Shown here piece by piece: positions 45,290 to 54,242 of a DNA stretch of 64,000 bases. The position numbers and the translations under genes were made by a program. Under the pieces are notes generated by a model that was not told where the DNA came from, ran no database searches, and saw only the letters and a program-made list of their open reading frames with translations. Origin of the DNA: an uncultured Paludibaculum sp. (GTDB lineage: Bacteria; Acidobacteriota; Terriglobia; Bryobacterales; Bryobacteraceae); assembly GCF_963665245.1 (NCBI RefSeq), contig NZ_OY762268.1, positions 682,001-746,000 of the forward strand, in the 5' to 3' direction. How positions within the stretch are numbered: position 1 is the stretch's first letter; every line of letters starts with the position of its first letter.

Positions 45290-46276
45290 ATGAGTAGCGG
45301 AATTTGGAGGATGGCGCTAGCCGGATTGGTCGCGCTGAGTTGCGTGGCCCAGAGCGCCCCGCCCAAAAAGAAGGTTGCCATATTGGATTTCGAGTATGGG
45401 ACCGTGCAGGGCGGCGTGTCGGCGATCTTCGGAGCGAATGTCGACATCGGCAAGGGCATTGCCGACATGCTGGTGGAGAAGTTGGTACAAGGCGGCGTCT
45501 ATACGGTCTTTGAACGCAAGGCCCTGGACAAGGTGATGGCCGAACAGAACCTCTCCAATAGCGACCGCGCGGACGCGACGACGGCGGCCAAGATCGGCAA
45601 GTTGCTGGGCGTGGACGCGATTATTTTGGGCAGCATCACGCAGTTCGGGCGCGATGACAAACAGACCAGTGTGGGCGGCGGAGCGTTTGGCGGGATGGCT
45701 AACCGTTACGGGTTGGGCGGCATCGGCAAGAAGGAAGCGAAGGCCGTGGTGGCGATCAGCGCCCGGGTTATCGGTACGGACACGGCGCAGATCTACGCGG
45801 CGTTCACGGGCAAGGGCGAATCGAAGCGGTCGGGTGCTTCGTTGCTGGGGGCGGGCGGGAGCTACGGCGCGGGCGCCGGCGCGGCCATCAGCATGGGCAG
45901 CACGCAGTTTGCGAATTCGATCCTGGGTGAGGCCACGGCGCAGGCGGTGGCGCAGACCGCGACCCAGTTGCAGGGCAGTGCCACGTCGATTCCGGGGCAC
46001 GCACGGGCGATGATCGAAGGCCTGGTGGCCGACGTGAGCGGGAACAGCGTGACCTTGAACGTGGGCAAGAAGGCCGGCGTCGCGCTGGGTGACCGGTTTG
46101 ACGTGGTGCGGGTGACGCGGGAGATCAAGGATCCAGCATCGGGCAAGGTGATCCGGCGGGTGGAAGATCGCCTAGGCTCGATCACGATCACTGAAGTGGA
46201 TGATCTTTCGGCTGTCGGAACGTTCGCGGGGAGCTCACCGTTGAAGGTGGGCGATGCGGTAAAGACTGCGAATTGA
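45290..46276 (+). CDS. CsgG-family exported protein
   Basis: 328 residues with a clear GGAGG ribosome site. After the signal (IWRMALAGLVALSCVAQS) comes the CsgG domain (about 25-220): KKKVAILDFEYGTV, GIADMLVEKLVQGGVYTVFERKALDKVMAEQNLS, LLGVDAIILGSITQFG and AVVAISARVIGTDTAQIY. CsgG forms the curli secretion channel in the outer membrane, but many single-domain homologues have other envelope roles. A C-terminal beta domain (about 235-328, DVSGNSVTLNVGKKAGVALGDRF) resembles those in FlgT-like proteins. It is followed after 7 bp by a kinase gene. Confidence 0.85.
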   Translation: MSSGIWRMALAGLVALSCVAQSAPPKKKVAILDFEYGTVQGGVSAIFGANVDIGKGIADMLVEKLVQGGVYTVFERKALDKVMAEQNLSNSDRADATTAAKIGKLLGVDAIILGSITQFGRDDKQTSVGGGAFGGMANRYGLGGIGKKEAKAVVAISARVIGTDTAQIYAAFTGKGESKRSGASLLGAGGSYGAGAGAAISMGSTQFANSILGEATAQAVAQTATQLQGSATSIPGHARAMIEGLVADVSGNSVTLNVGKKAGVALGDRFDVVRVTREIKDPASGKVIRRVEDRLGSITITEVDDLSAVGTFAGSSPLKVGDAVKTAN

Positions 46277-46283
46277 GGCAGCA

Positions 46284-48023
46284 ATGGACTACACGATTGG
46301 TTCGCGCATCGGCGACTACGAGATCCTGTCGATCCTGGGCGCCGGGGGGATGGGGAAGGTGTACAAGGTCCGCAACCTGCTGACCGAGCGGCAGGAGGCG
46401 ATGAAGGTCCTGCTGATGAATGCGGGTGAAGAGCAGGACCAGGCGGACCGTTTCCTGCGGGAAATCAAAGTTCAGGCGCGGCTGACACACAAGAATATCG
46501 CGGGTCTGCACACGGCGCTACGCGTGGAGAACCAGGTGTTGATGGTGATGGAGTATGTGGAAGGGACGACGCTCGAGCGGCTGCTGAAGATGGGGCCGGT
46601 GCCTCCGCAGAAGGCCGCGCAGTTGATGTGCCAAGTGCTGGACGCGCTGGCTTACGCGCATGAGGCGGGCGTGGTTCACCGCGATCTGAAACCGGCGAAC
46701 ATCATGATGACGACCGACGGCGTGGTGAAGCTGTTGGACTTCGGCATTGCGAAGCTGAAGCAGGACCAGTCGCTGACGAAGACCGGGTTTACCGTGGGTT
46801 CGCTCCCCTACATGTCGCCGGAGCAGATTGAAGGCGCGACGGACCTGGATCAGCGGGCGGACATTTACGCGCTGGGGATTTCGCTGTACGAGATGGTGAC
46901 GGGGCGGCGGCCGTTTTTGGGCGATAGCGACTATTCGCTGATGGTGGCGCATCTGAAGCAGATCCCGGTGCCGCCGATCGAGATTGACCCGAATGTCCCG
47001 CAGGGGTTGAACGATATCATCCTGACGGCGATTGCCAAGGACCGGGAGCAGCGCTTCCAGTCGGCGGGGGCGATGCTGCGGGCGATGCAGAGTATTCTGG
47101 GCGATGCGGCTCCGGCAGTGTATACGCCTGCTCCGGTGGCCACTTCGGCGCCTGTGCCCGATGCGGTGCCTACCCGCACGCAGGGCGCGCATGCGGCGCC
47201 GAACTATGGGGCTCCACCGCCGGCAGGGTCGTCGGGCTCGGCATTCATGCCCGCGGCGGGGATAGGATCGCCGGCTCCGGAGTTCCCTGCTCCGCCGGTG
47301 GCTCCGGTGCCCGTGGGTAAACCGCTGGGACACCGGGGCTTGTATATCGCGCTTGGGTCGCTGGTGACCGTGGTGGTGCTGGTTGCCGCGGCGATGCAGA
47401 TCCCGAAGTACTTCAAAACCCAGGCGGAGGGTGGGTCGCCTCAGGTATCGACGAAGCAGGAACCGGTGAGCGAACCGCCTCAGGTTTCGCAACCGCCTGC
47501 GGCGCAGCCGACCGCGACCGAGACGCAGACGCCACAAACGGCGAGTCCGCAGGCGGCTTCGACTTCGGGTGGATACACGCCTCCGGTGGCGCCTGCCGGC
47601 GGTGGGCGGCGGCCCCATTCGGAGGTCGCTGGTTCGCAGCCCGTAAGTCCGGTGGCTCACGGGCAGACGGCGGGCGGGGTGGTTCAGAATCCTCCGGTGG
47701 CCCCGCCGCCCGTGGTGCAGCAACCGGCCGGGCATCCGGCGGTGGACGCGAACGAAGGGGCTCTGCGTGAGGCTCGCGAGTCGCTGATGCTGCTGGGGAC
47801 TCGGGCCAATACCGTGAAGAGCAGCTTGTCCCGACTGAAGCAGGAACAGGCACGGCAGGGGTTGGGGCTGCGCGGGGATATCAATACTGCGGAACAGCAG
47901 ATGGAGTATTACCTGGATGAATGCGAGGGGGCTCTGAAACGGGGCGACCTGGCCGGGGCTAAGAAGTACCTGGGGTTGGGGGAGCGGACAGTTACCAAGT
48001 TGGAGGAGTTTCTGGGGCGGTAG
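46284..48023 (+). CDS. Membrane-anchored serine/threonine protein kinase
   Basis: 579 residues. The kinase domain is at about 8-265: glycine loop GAGGMGKVYK, EAMKVLLM (ATP Lys), VVHRDLKPANIMM (catalytic loop), LLDFGIAKL (DFG) and SLPYMSPEQI. A Pro/Ala-rich linker follows, then one membrane span at about 350-372 (LYIALGSLVTVVVLVAAAMQ). The outer part is Pro/Thr-rich and ends in a coiled-coil region (ARESLMLLGTRANTVKSSLS). The topology resembles PknB-like sensor kinases. It is almost certainly cotranscribed with the CsgG-like gene. Confidence 0.93.
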   Translation: MDYTIGSRIGDYEILSILGAGGMGKVYKVRNLLTERQEAMKVLLMNAGEEQDQADRFLREIKVQARLTHKNIAGLHTALRVENQVLMVMEYVEGTTLERLLKMGPVPPQKAAQLMCQVLDALAYAHEAGVVHRDLKPANIMMTTDGVVKLLDFGIAKLKQDQSLTKTGFTVGSLPYMSPEQIEGATDLDQRADIYALGISLYEMVTGRRPFLGDSDYSLMVAHLKQIPVPPIEIDPNVPQGLNDIILTAIAKDREQRFQSAGAMLRAMQSILGDAAPAVYTPAPVATSAPVPDAVPTRTQGAHAAPNYGAPPPAGSSGSAFMPAAGIGSPAPEFPAPPVAPVPVGKPLGHRGLYIALGSLVTVVVLVAAAMQIPKYFKTQAEGGSPQVSTKQEPVSEPPQVSQPPAAQPTATETQTPQTASPQAASTSGGYTPPVAPAGGGRRPHSEVAGSQPVSPVAHGQTAGGVVQNPPVAPPPVVQQPAGHPAVDANEGALREARESLMLLGTRANTVKSSLSRLKQEQARQGLGLRGDINTAEQQMEYYLDECEGALKRGDLAGAKKYLGLGERTVTKLEEFLGR

Positions 48024-48033
48024 CGGGGGTGCG

Positions 48034-48080
48034 GAGAGCCGGCCGGGGGGCCGGCTGCGGACGAGGCGTCCGCCCTACCT
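48034..48080 (-). repeat. R1 double-hairpin element, copy 7 (GTAG form)
   Basis: Read on the minus strand: GTAG, then GCGGACG-CCT-CGTCCGC, then AGCCGGCC-CCC(C)-GGCCGGCT. It lies just after the kinase stop and 14 bp before the left end of the IS1634-type element. Confidence 0.88.
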
Positions 48081-48093
48081 GCGGGTTCGGATG

Positions 48094-50056
48094 GCTAGCC
48101 CGAAGTTCCCCTAGCAATCGTGCATAGAATCTCGATCAAGTAGTTCTAGCAGCTGCAGTTACGGGAGTTCCTTCAGTGATTTGTGTTCCCATGTAATCTA
48201 CATCATTAGCATTGACATAGAATATGTCTACTGATACTATGTTGCCATGTACGTGGAGATCGTCCCCAATCGCTCTTCACCCCCTGCCGTGCTCCTGCGT
48301 TCCGCTACCCGTCAAGGCAAACGGATCCTCAAACGCACTCTCGCCAATCTCTCCGATTGGCCGCCCGCTCAGGTCGATCTCCTCCGTCGCGTCCTCAAAG
48401 GCGAGTCTCTGCTGTCTCCTTCCGAAGCCCTGCAGATTCAGCGCTCCCTCCCTCACGGCCATGTCGCAGCCACTCTCGGAGTCCTGCGCCGCCTCGGCCT
48501 CGACCATATCTTGGCGAGTACCCGCTGCCCTCAACGCGATCTGGTCTGCGCCATGATCGTGGCCCGCATCCTCGCGCCCGCTTCCAAACTCGCCACCTCG
48601 CGCGGCTTGTCCGCGCATACCGCCACCAGTTCGCTCGCCACCCTGCTGGATCTCCGCAATCCGGACGAGGATCAGCTCTACGCCGCTCTGGACTGGTTGC
48701 AGAGCCGGCAGGCGCGTATCGAAAAGCAGTTGGCGCGGCGCCACCTGAGCGAGGGCTCACTGGTGCTCTATGACCTCACCTCGACCTACTTCGAAGGCCG
48801 CCGCTGCCCACTGGCGCACTATGGCCACTCGCGCGATGAACGACCCGGCAACCTGCAAATCGTCTTCGGCCTGTTAACCAACCAGGATGGCTGTCCGGTG
48901 GCGGTGGAAGTCTTCGAAGGCAACACCGGCGATCCGAAAACCGTGGCTGCTCAGGTCGGCAAACTCCGTCAACGCTTCGGACTGAATCAAGTGATCCTGG
49001 TCGGCGACCGCGGCATGCTCACCTCGGCCCGCCTGCGGCAAGACTTGGCGCCGGAAGAAGGGTTGCGCTGGATCACGGCGTTGCGCGCAGTCCAGATCCA
49101 GCAGTTGGCCTCCGATGGGCATCTGCAGTTGTCGCTATTCGACCAGCAGGACCTGGCCGAAATTCGCCACCCGGCCTATCCCGGCGAACGCTTGATGGCC
49201 TGTCGCAATCCCTTGCTGGCCGAAGAGCGCAAACGCAAGCGCGAGGAACTGCTGGCGGCCACGGAGAAACAACTCGACAGGATTGTGACGGCGACACAGC
49301 GCAAACGGCGGCCGCTGCGGGGCAAGAAAGAAATCGGCTTGGCCGTGGGCAAATTGCTGGGCCGCTACAAGATGGGCAAGCACTTTCAGTTGACCATCGA
49401 AGACGACACTTTCCGCTGGACGCGCAAGCCGGCCAGCATCGACAAGGAAGCGTCTCTGGATGGCATCTACGTGATTCGCACCAATGTGTCGGCCGAATCG
49501 CTGTCTGCCGCCGAAGCCGTTGCGCATTACAAGAGTCTGGCCAGCGTGGAGCGTGCCTTCCGCAGCATGAAGAGCGTGGATCTCAAAGTGAGGCCGATCC
49601 ACCACCATCAAGCCGATCGGGTGAAGGCGCACATCTTCCTGTGCATGCTGGCTTATTACGTGGAGTGGCACATGCGCCAGGCGCTGGCGCCGATGCTATT
49701 TGACGACGAAGATCGTGAGGCCGCCCAGGCGCAACGGCGCAGCGTGGTAGCCCCGGCACAGCGATCAGAGAGCGCTCAAAAGAAGGCTGCCAGCAGGCAC
49801 ACTCAGGACGGACTGCCGGTGCACAGCTTCCGCACGCTGCTGCAGGATCTGGCCACTCTCACACGCAATGAAGTCAGCATGGGCGGGCAGACCTTTCAAA
49901 TGCTGGCCTCGCCAACGCCCGTGCAGGAACGTGCCTTCCAATTGCTGCAGGTCTCACCGTAGGACCTGTACCCAGTAGAGCCCACACGAAAACCCCTTCA
50001 AGCTACTGGAAGTGTGCCTGTTACCCCCGATCACCGGGGAGGAACTTCGGGCTAGC
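48094..50056 (+). mobile_element. Complete IS1634-type (IS4 superfamily) insertion sequence
   Basis: Inverted repeats GCTAGCCCGAAGTTCC occur at 48094-48109 and, in reverse, at 50041-50056, giving a 1963-bp element with a single intact transposase. No clear target duplication: the flanks are GGATG on the left and GTGGG on the right. The element lies between two R1 copies in the same orientation. Confidence 0.88.
48247..49962 (+). CDS. IS1634 family DDE transposase
   Basis: 571 residues. Catalytic motifs: VLYDLTSTYFEG (first Asp), ILVGDRGMLTSARL (second Asp) and YKSLASVERAFRSMKSVDL (Glu in the Y(2)R(3)E(6)K-like block). HIFLCMLAYYVEWHMRQAL is the conserved tail helix of this family. The N-terminal region is helical, likely for end binding. 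No frameshift or stop is seen. Confidence 0.93.
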   Translation: MYVEIVPNRSSPPAVLLRSATRQGKRILKRTLANLSDWPPAQVDLLRRVLKGESLLSPSEALQIQRSLPHGHVAATLGVLRRLGLDHILASTRCPQRDLVCAMIVARILAPASKLATSRGLSAHTATSSLATLLDLRNPDEDQLYAALDWLQSRQARIEKQLARRHLSEGSLVLYDLTSTYFEGRRCPLAHYGHSRDERPGNLQIVFGLLTNQDGCPVAVEVFEGNTGDPKTVAAQVGKLRQRFGLNQVILVGDRGMLTSARLRQDLAPEEGLRWITALRAVQIQQLASDGHLQLSLFDQQDLAEIRHPAYPGERLMACRNPLLAEERKRKREELLAATEKQLDRIVTATQRKRRPLRGKKEIGLAVGKLLGRYKMGKHFQLTIEDDTFRWTRKPASIDKEASLDGIYVIRTNVSAESLSAAEAVAHYKSLASVERAFRSMKSVDLKVRPIHHHQADRVKAHIFLCMLAYYVEWHMRQALAPMLFDDEDREAAQAQRRSVVAPAQRSESAQKKAASRHTQDGLPVHSFRTLLQDLATLTRNEVSMGGQTFQMLASPTPVQERAFQLLQVSP

Positions 50057-50093
50057 GTGGGCGGTCTTCTACAGGGGTTCGGCCGGGGTTGCG

Positions 50094-50140
50094 GAGAGCC
50101 GGCCAGGGGGCCGGCTGCGGACGAGGCGTCCGCCCTCCTT
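50094..50140 (-). repeat. R1 double-hairpin element, copy 8
   Basis: Read on the minus strand: GGAG, then GCGGACG-CCT-CGTCCGC, then AGCCGGCC-CCCT-GGCCGGCT. It sits 3 bp after the O-methyltransferase stop and 38 bp outside the right end of the IS1634-type element. Confidence 0.88.
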
Positions 50141-50143
50141 GCG

Positions 50144-51121
50144 CTAAAGCGGGCGGCATTCGACTACGTAGTAGCCGTTGGGTTGCCGGCCGGCGGATAC
50201 CACTTCGAGTTTGGCCTGCGCGGCCAGGTCGCGGAATTCGTCGATGGTGCGGTGCTTGCCGGCTAGAAGCACCATTTCTATGGAGATGCCTCGGGGTACT
50301 CCGGATGGGCCCACACTTTTCAGTACGACCACACGGCCGTTGGGACGCGCGGCTTCGGCGGCACGGGTCAGGATGGCTACTGTTTCGGCGTCGGGCCAGT
50401 CGTTGAGGATGCCCCGGAGGAGATAGATGTCGGCTCCGGGCGGGAGGGGGTCGAAGAAGCTCTGGCCAGCCAGGGTGGCGCGGTCGGCGACTCCGGCGGC
50501 TTCCAGGATTTCGGGCGCCCGGGCCACGGTACGCGGGACGTCGAGCAAGGTTCCGTGGACGTGCGGATGGGCTCGCAGGATTTCGGCGAGCATGGCTCCG
50601 GTGCCTCCGCCGAGATCCGTGACGGTTTGGATCGATGCCCAGCCTCCGGTGATGTCGAAGTGGGGGTTCGGCGTGCCGTGGCCCTGCGGGCCGATGACGG
50701 CGTCGAACTGAGCACCGATGGCGGGGTGGGCGTCGAGGTCTTCCCAGAAGGAACAGCCAAAGACTTCCGGATAGGCCGATTTGCCGGTGCGGACGTATTG
50801 GAGCATGGTGCCCCAGGCGTGGGCCATGCGACCACCGAATCCGTCCAGGTCGAGACCGAGGAGCATGCCTGGGTTCAGCAGGCCGCGGGCGGCCTCGTTG
50901 AGGGCGAAGCGGCCCGGCTCGGGTTGTTCGAAGACTCCTTTTTCGATGAGCGTTTCAAGGAGGCGGTGGAGCACGAAGGGGTCGCAATGGGCGGCGGCGG
51001 CGAGATCGTCGATGTGGGTGATGCCGGCGTCGATGTGGTTGGCGATGCGGAGGGTGGCGGCGGTGAGCAGGCACCAGGGGGTCTGGAGGTCGGCGAGTTG
51101 CCAGAGGTCGACGGGCGGCAT
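50144..51121 (-). CDS. O-methyltransferase (Methyltransf_2 type)
   Basis: 325 residues. The N-terminal ~100 residues form a winged-helix dimerisation domain (LAAAAHCDPFVLHRLLETLIEKGVFEQ). The SAM site reads TVTDLGGGTGAMLAEILR (motif I), then LLDVPRTV; the catalytic region has YLLRGILNDWPDAETVAIL, with Asn where plant enzymes and many bacterial ones have the base His (LHxWxD). This change could affect catalysis. The acceptor is unknown, possibly an aromatic or polyketide hydroxyl. Confidence 0.85.
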   Translation of the reverse strand: MPPVDLWQLADLQTPWCLLTAATLRIANHIDAGITHIDDLAAAAHCDPFVLHRLLETLIEKGVFEQPEPGRFALNEAARGLLNPGMLLGLDLDGFGGRMAHAWGTMLQYVRTGKSAYPEVFGCSFWEDLDAHPAIGAQFDAVIGPQGHGTPNPHFDITGGWASIQTVTDLGGGTGAMLAEILRAHPHVHGTLLDVPRTVARAPEILEAAGVADRATLAGQSFFDPLPPGADIYLLRGILNDWPDAETVAILTRAAEAARPNGRVVVLKSVGPSGVPRGISIEMVLLAGKHRTIDEFRDLAAQAKLEVVSAGRQPNGYYVVECRPL

Positions 51122-51258
51122 TTGTACGATTACATCATGATTAGTCGGAAGACGAAGCCTTGGTCGCCGCCTTGGGTGCCGGATGCCTGACGGTGGGGCT
51201 GCGCTAGAATGTGTGAGCCGATGGCGCAGACCACTATTTTCCCGAACGGGCAGTCGCG

Positions 51259-52188
51259 TTGAAGCAGCTCCCTGACGATGCCGTCCGCATTGTCTGCGCG
51301 GTCAATCACTCTTACCTGCTGCCTCTCGCGGTAATGCTGAAGTCCCTTCAAGCACATCTCCGCCCTGAGTGCCGCTGTGAGCTTTACCTGCTTCATACGG
51401 GGATTCCGGAAGAAGGCATAGCGGCAATCTCGTCGACTATCGAAACGCATTCCATCCTCCTCTCCCAGGAACAGCTCGCGGAGGCGCCATGTGCGGCTCG
51501 ATTCCCGCCTGAGGCTTCGGCTCCACTGCTGCTGCCCGAGTTGCTGCCATCCGTGGTGGAGCGAGTGCTGTTCCTTGACGCCGACCTGTTGGTGATGCGA
51601 GATGTGGCGGAGCTGTGGGAGACACCGCTGGATGAGCGCGTGCTGGCGGCTGCTCCGGATGCCGCAGTGCCGTTGTGCTCGGCTCCGCGCGGCGTGAAGG
51701 GGTGGCAGGCGTTGGGTATCCCTCACGACGCCGCCTATTTCAATTGTGGTGTTCTCCTGATCCACCTCGGGCGCTGGCGCGAGCGCAATGTCACGCAGCG
51801 GGCACTGCGGTACTTTGAGAACACACGCGAGCCTATCGACTTCCTGCACCAGGAAGCTCTGAACGCCGTGCTCTGGGATGACTGGAAACGTCTGGATCCC
51901 CGCTGGAATCTGCTGGCGAGCCGCGCCGGCCGATCGTTCGACCGGAGCGGCCGTGAAGACTGGAAGCGACCGGGCATCGTCCATTTCGCGGGGCGGATGA
52001 AGCCATGGCGCGCCGCCATCGGCGGGCCATTCAACGCTCCGTATCAGAGGGCGCTGGCGGATGTCCTGCCGCTGCTCTCGCCCGAGCCGGCCGACTGGAT
52101 GGACCGGTTCGTTAGTCTCTATGACCGGCATTTGCGCGCGGTCCTGTACCCGCTGGAGCAGTATTTGTGGAGGCGCCGTTTTCTATGA
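51259..52188 (+). CDS. GT8-family glycosyltransferase
   Basis: 309 residues from a TTG. GT8 features are in order: VRIVCAVNHSYLLPLAVMLKSL, VLFLDADLLVMRDVAELW (DxD), YFNCGVLLIHLGRW, FLHQEALNAVL and IVHFAGRMKPW (metal-binding His). Such enzymes add galactose or glucose to lipopolysaccharide cores or other glycans. The start codon is weak and has no strong ribosome site. The last four bases overlap the next gene's start (ATGA). Confidence 0.88.
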   Translation: MKQLPDDAVRIVCAVNHSYLLPLAVMLKSLQAHLRPECRCELYLLHTGIPEEGIAAISSTIETHSILLSQEQLAEAPCAARFPPEASAPLLLPELLPSVVERVLFLDADLLVMRDVAELWETPLDERVLAAAPDAAVPLCSAPRGVKGWQALGIPHDAAYFNCGVLLIHLGRWRERNVTQRALRYFENTREPIDFLHQEALNAVLWDDWKRLDPRWNLLASRAGRSFDRSGREDWKRPGIVHFAGRMKPWRAAIGGPFNAPYQRALADVLPLLSPEPADWMDRFVSLYDRHLRAVLYPLEQYLWRRRFL

Positions 52189-53177
52189 GACCTCAGGTTA
52201 CGATCCTGCTGCCCGCGATGAAGGGCTATGACAGCGTGCTGGCTGCCTTGGATTCGTGGGAAGCGCAGACGCGCAGAGATTCGCTGGAGATCCTTATTCT
52301 TTGTCCGGAGAACCTTGGGCCAACGGCGGCACAGGCGGCAGCGCTCACGCCCGGCCAAGTTGTCGTCGATGTCGGCCGGGCTGATCTGCATGAGGCGCGG
52401 GCCCGCGGGATCGGCGTTGCGTCGGGCCACTATGTGATGCTGGCGGAGGATCACTGCCTGCCGGACCCGGCCTGGTCGGAAGCAATCCTGGAGCGTCTTG
52501 CGGAAGGCTGGGATGCCGTGGGGCCGGCGCTTCGTGCGGGCAACCGGACGACGTGCTGGGCGGAGGGGTCGTTCCTGATCGGGTATGGCGAGTGGATGAT
52601 GCCGGTGACCGGCGGTCCTACGAATGTGTTGTGCGGGTGGAACGTCGTGATTCGTGCCGAGCTGTTGCGCCAACGGGGGCCTGAGCTCGTGGGCGACATG
52701 CTCATGGGCGCGTTCCTGGTCCGCCGTTTGCGTCAGCAGGGAGGGCGCTTTTATCTCGAAGACCGGGCACGGATGCGGCACTTCGATCCGCCGGGCTGCG
52801 CTTACGAGATTCTGTTGCTCTCCATCGTTGGGCTGGGTTTTGGAGCAGTGCGGACTCGGCAATGGGCGCTGCCGTTGCGGCTTCTGTATCCGTTGGCTGC
52901 TCCGGCTATCGCGTTCCTGCACTGGAAGCGAGCGTTCGTCCACTTCCGGCGTGCCGGGCGGGGCTCCGGCGTGAGTCTGGCGGCGCTGGCGGCCACGGTG
53001 GTGCTCGCTTCGGCTTGGGGACTCGGCGAAGCTGCCGGCGCGGTATTGGGGACACGTCGGGTCGCGCCGTATCTGTGGCGTACCGAGGTGAAGCCTGTGG
53101 GGCGGGCGGATGTGGCGCGGTCGAGCGCCTTGGAGGGCGCCGGGACCGGCGGACGGGCGTCGGCGGCGGGGGTATGA
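52185..53177 (+). CDS. GT2-like glycosyltransferase
   Basis: The ATG at 52185 overlaps the GT8 stop, so the pair is translationally coupled. 330 residues. PQVTILLPAMKGYDSVLAAL begins the GT-A fold, ARGIGVASGHYVMLAEDHCLPDP has the acidic motif (E-D-H instead of D-x-D), and GGPTNVLCGWNVVIRAELLRQ is the acceptor region. One or two hydrophobic spans occur near residues 210-285. The low similarity to standard GT2 enzymes leaves the activity open. Confidence 0.75.
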   Translation: MRPQVTILLPAMKGYDSVLAALDSWEAQTRRDSLEILILCPENLGPTAAQAAALTPGQVVVDVGRADLHEARARGIGVASGHYVMLAEDHCLPDPAWSEAILERLAEGWDAVGPALRAGNRTTCWAEGSFLIGYGEWMMPVTGGPTNVLCGWNVVIRAELLRQRGPELVGDMLMGAFLVRRLRQQGGRFYLEDRARMRHFDPPGCAYEILLLSIVGLGFGAVRTRQWALPLRLLYPLAAPAIAFLHWKRAFVHFRRAGRGSGVSLAALAATVVLASAWGLGEAAGAVLGTRRVAPYLWRTEVKPVGRADVARSSALEGAGTGGRASAAGV

Positions 53178-53193
53178 GGGACTGGCGGCTCGG

Positions 53194-53679
53194 CTAGAGC
53201 CAGGGTGATTTGCGCGTTCGGATGTCGTCGGAGAGGCTGGTGCGTAGCAGGCTCGCCGCTTTCACGATTGCGTTGCGGGCTGCGTCGCTGATTGGTTTGT
53301 CTGGCTCGGCCTCCAGAGTCGGATCGTCGAGTACTTCCTGCAGCCGTTCCTTTAGCTCGAAATAGGGCTTGCGGCTGCGCTTCGAGAGATAGATGCCGCC
53401 CTCGCCGAAGTACCATCTACGGGTCTCTTCGCCCACCTGCCTGACGATGTTGTAGGTGAGGGTGAAGTGCGGGGCGAATCGGGCCAGGGGCTCTGTCTTT
53501 GGCCAGAGGTCCTTGTAGAGCTCCAGTCTTTTGTCGTGTAGGCTCCGATCGTATTCGACTGTCATTTCGAGGCGGATTTTGGAGCGCGTCCCGAAGTAAG
53601 TCAGGAGAGCGGAGATGACCCCACTGACCAGTCCGGTGGCGAGAGACAGCAGGGTGGCGGGTGTGGATAGAGTGTCCAT
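53194..53679 (-). CDS. Small single-span membrane protein, unknown
   Basis: The ATG at 53679, with GGAG 8 nt before it, is chosen over the longer frame, which runs into R2 repeat DNA. 161 residues: one membrane span at about 8-30 (LLSLATGLVSGVISALLTYFG) followed by a charged helical domain (LEMTVEYDRSLHDKRLELYKDLW). No family is recognised, though similar span-plus-helix proteins are common in bacteria. Confidence 0.68.
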   Translation of the reverse strand: MDTLSTPATLLSLATGLVSGVISALLTYFGTRSKIRLEMTVEYDRSLHDKRLELYKDLWPKTEPLARFAPHFTLTYNIVRQVGEETRRWYFGEGGIYLSKRSRKPYFELKERLQEVLDDPTLEAEPDKPISDAARNAIVKAASLLRTSLSDDIRTRKSPWL

Positions 53680-53699
53680 TTGGAAGCATCTCCTGCGAG

Positions 53700-54215
53700 A
53701 GGGGCTCGGGGTTTGCGGGGGACGTGGCGGACGGAGACCCCTCGGTTGAAGAGGCCGGGGCGCGACGCGCTTCCGCTCCCTGACGGTCACGGCTCGGTCC
53801 GATGGCGTGTTCCTGCCGACTGGCGGCCTGGCGGGCCATGCGGGGCTCCGTTGAAGGCGCGCGTAGCCCGTCGCTGACGCTCTGGGACTGGGATGGGGGG
53901 CGCGGTTTGCTCCGCTTTGACGGCCTGGCGAGCCATGCGGCGCTCCGTTGAAGGCGCGCCACGAGCCGGTGACCGCTTACTGACGTGCGCGGTTCGCGAC
54001 CGGCGAGAGCCCCCTCCCTTACGGTTGGGGTTCGTAGCGGGGGGCGGCCGCGGTTGGCCAGCGTCTGGCCGGACGGGCGCCCGCTCCGTTGAAGACGTGC
54101 TGGGAGCCCGTCACTTACGTTCCGGGACTGGGCCAGGTAGGACGGCTTCCTCCGCTTTGGCGGCCCGCAGGGCCATGGTTGACTCCTTGCCAGTCGCGGT
54201 TCGCGACGTAGGAGA
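53700..54215. repeat. R2 mosaic intergenic repeat cluster D (gap 53680-54242)
   Basis: The largest cluster and in the same orientation as C and E. Modules: CTTCCGCTCCCTGACGGTCA, GCTCCGTTGAAG (four times: 53845, 53942, 54085 and a variant), CGTCACTTACGTTCCGGGAC, GACGTGCGCGGTTCGC, CCCTTACGGTTGGGGTTCG and GGGCCATGGTTGACTC. No gene is supported in this 563-bp gap. Confidence 0.75.
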
Positions 54216-54242
54216 CTGACGGGGGTTCCCTTGGTCACGGTG

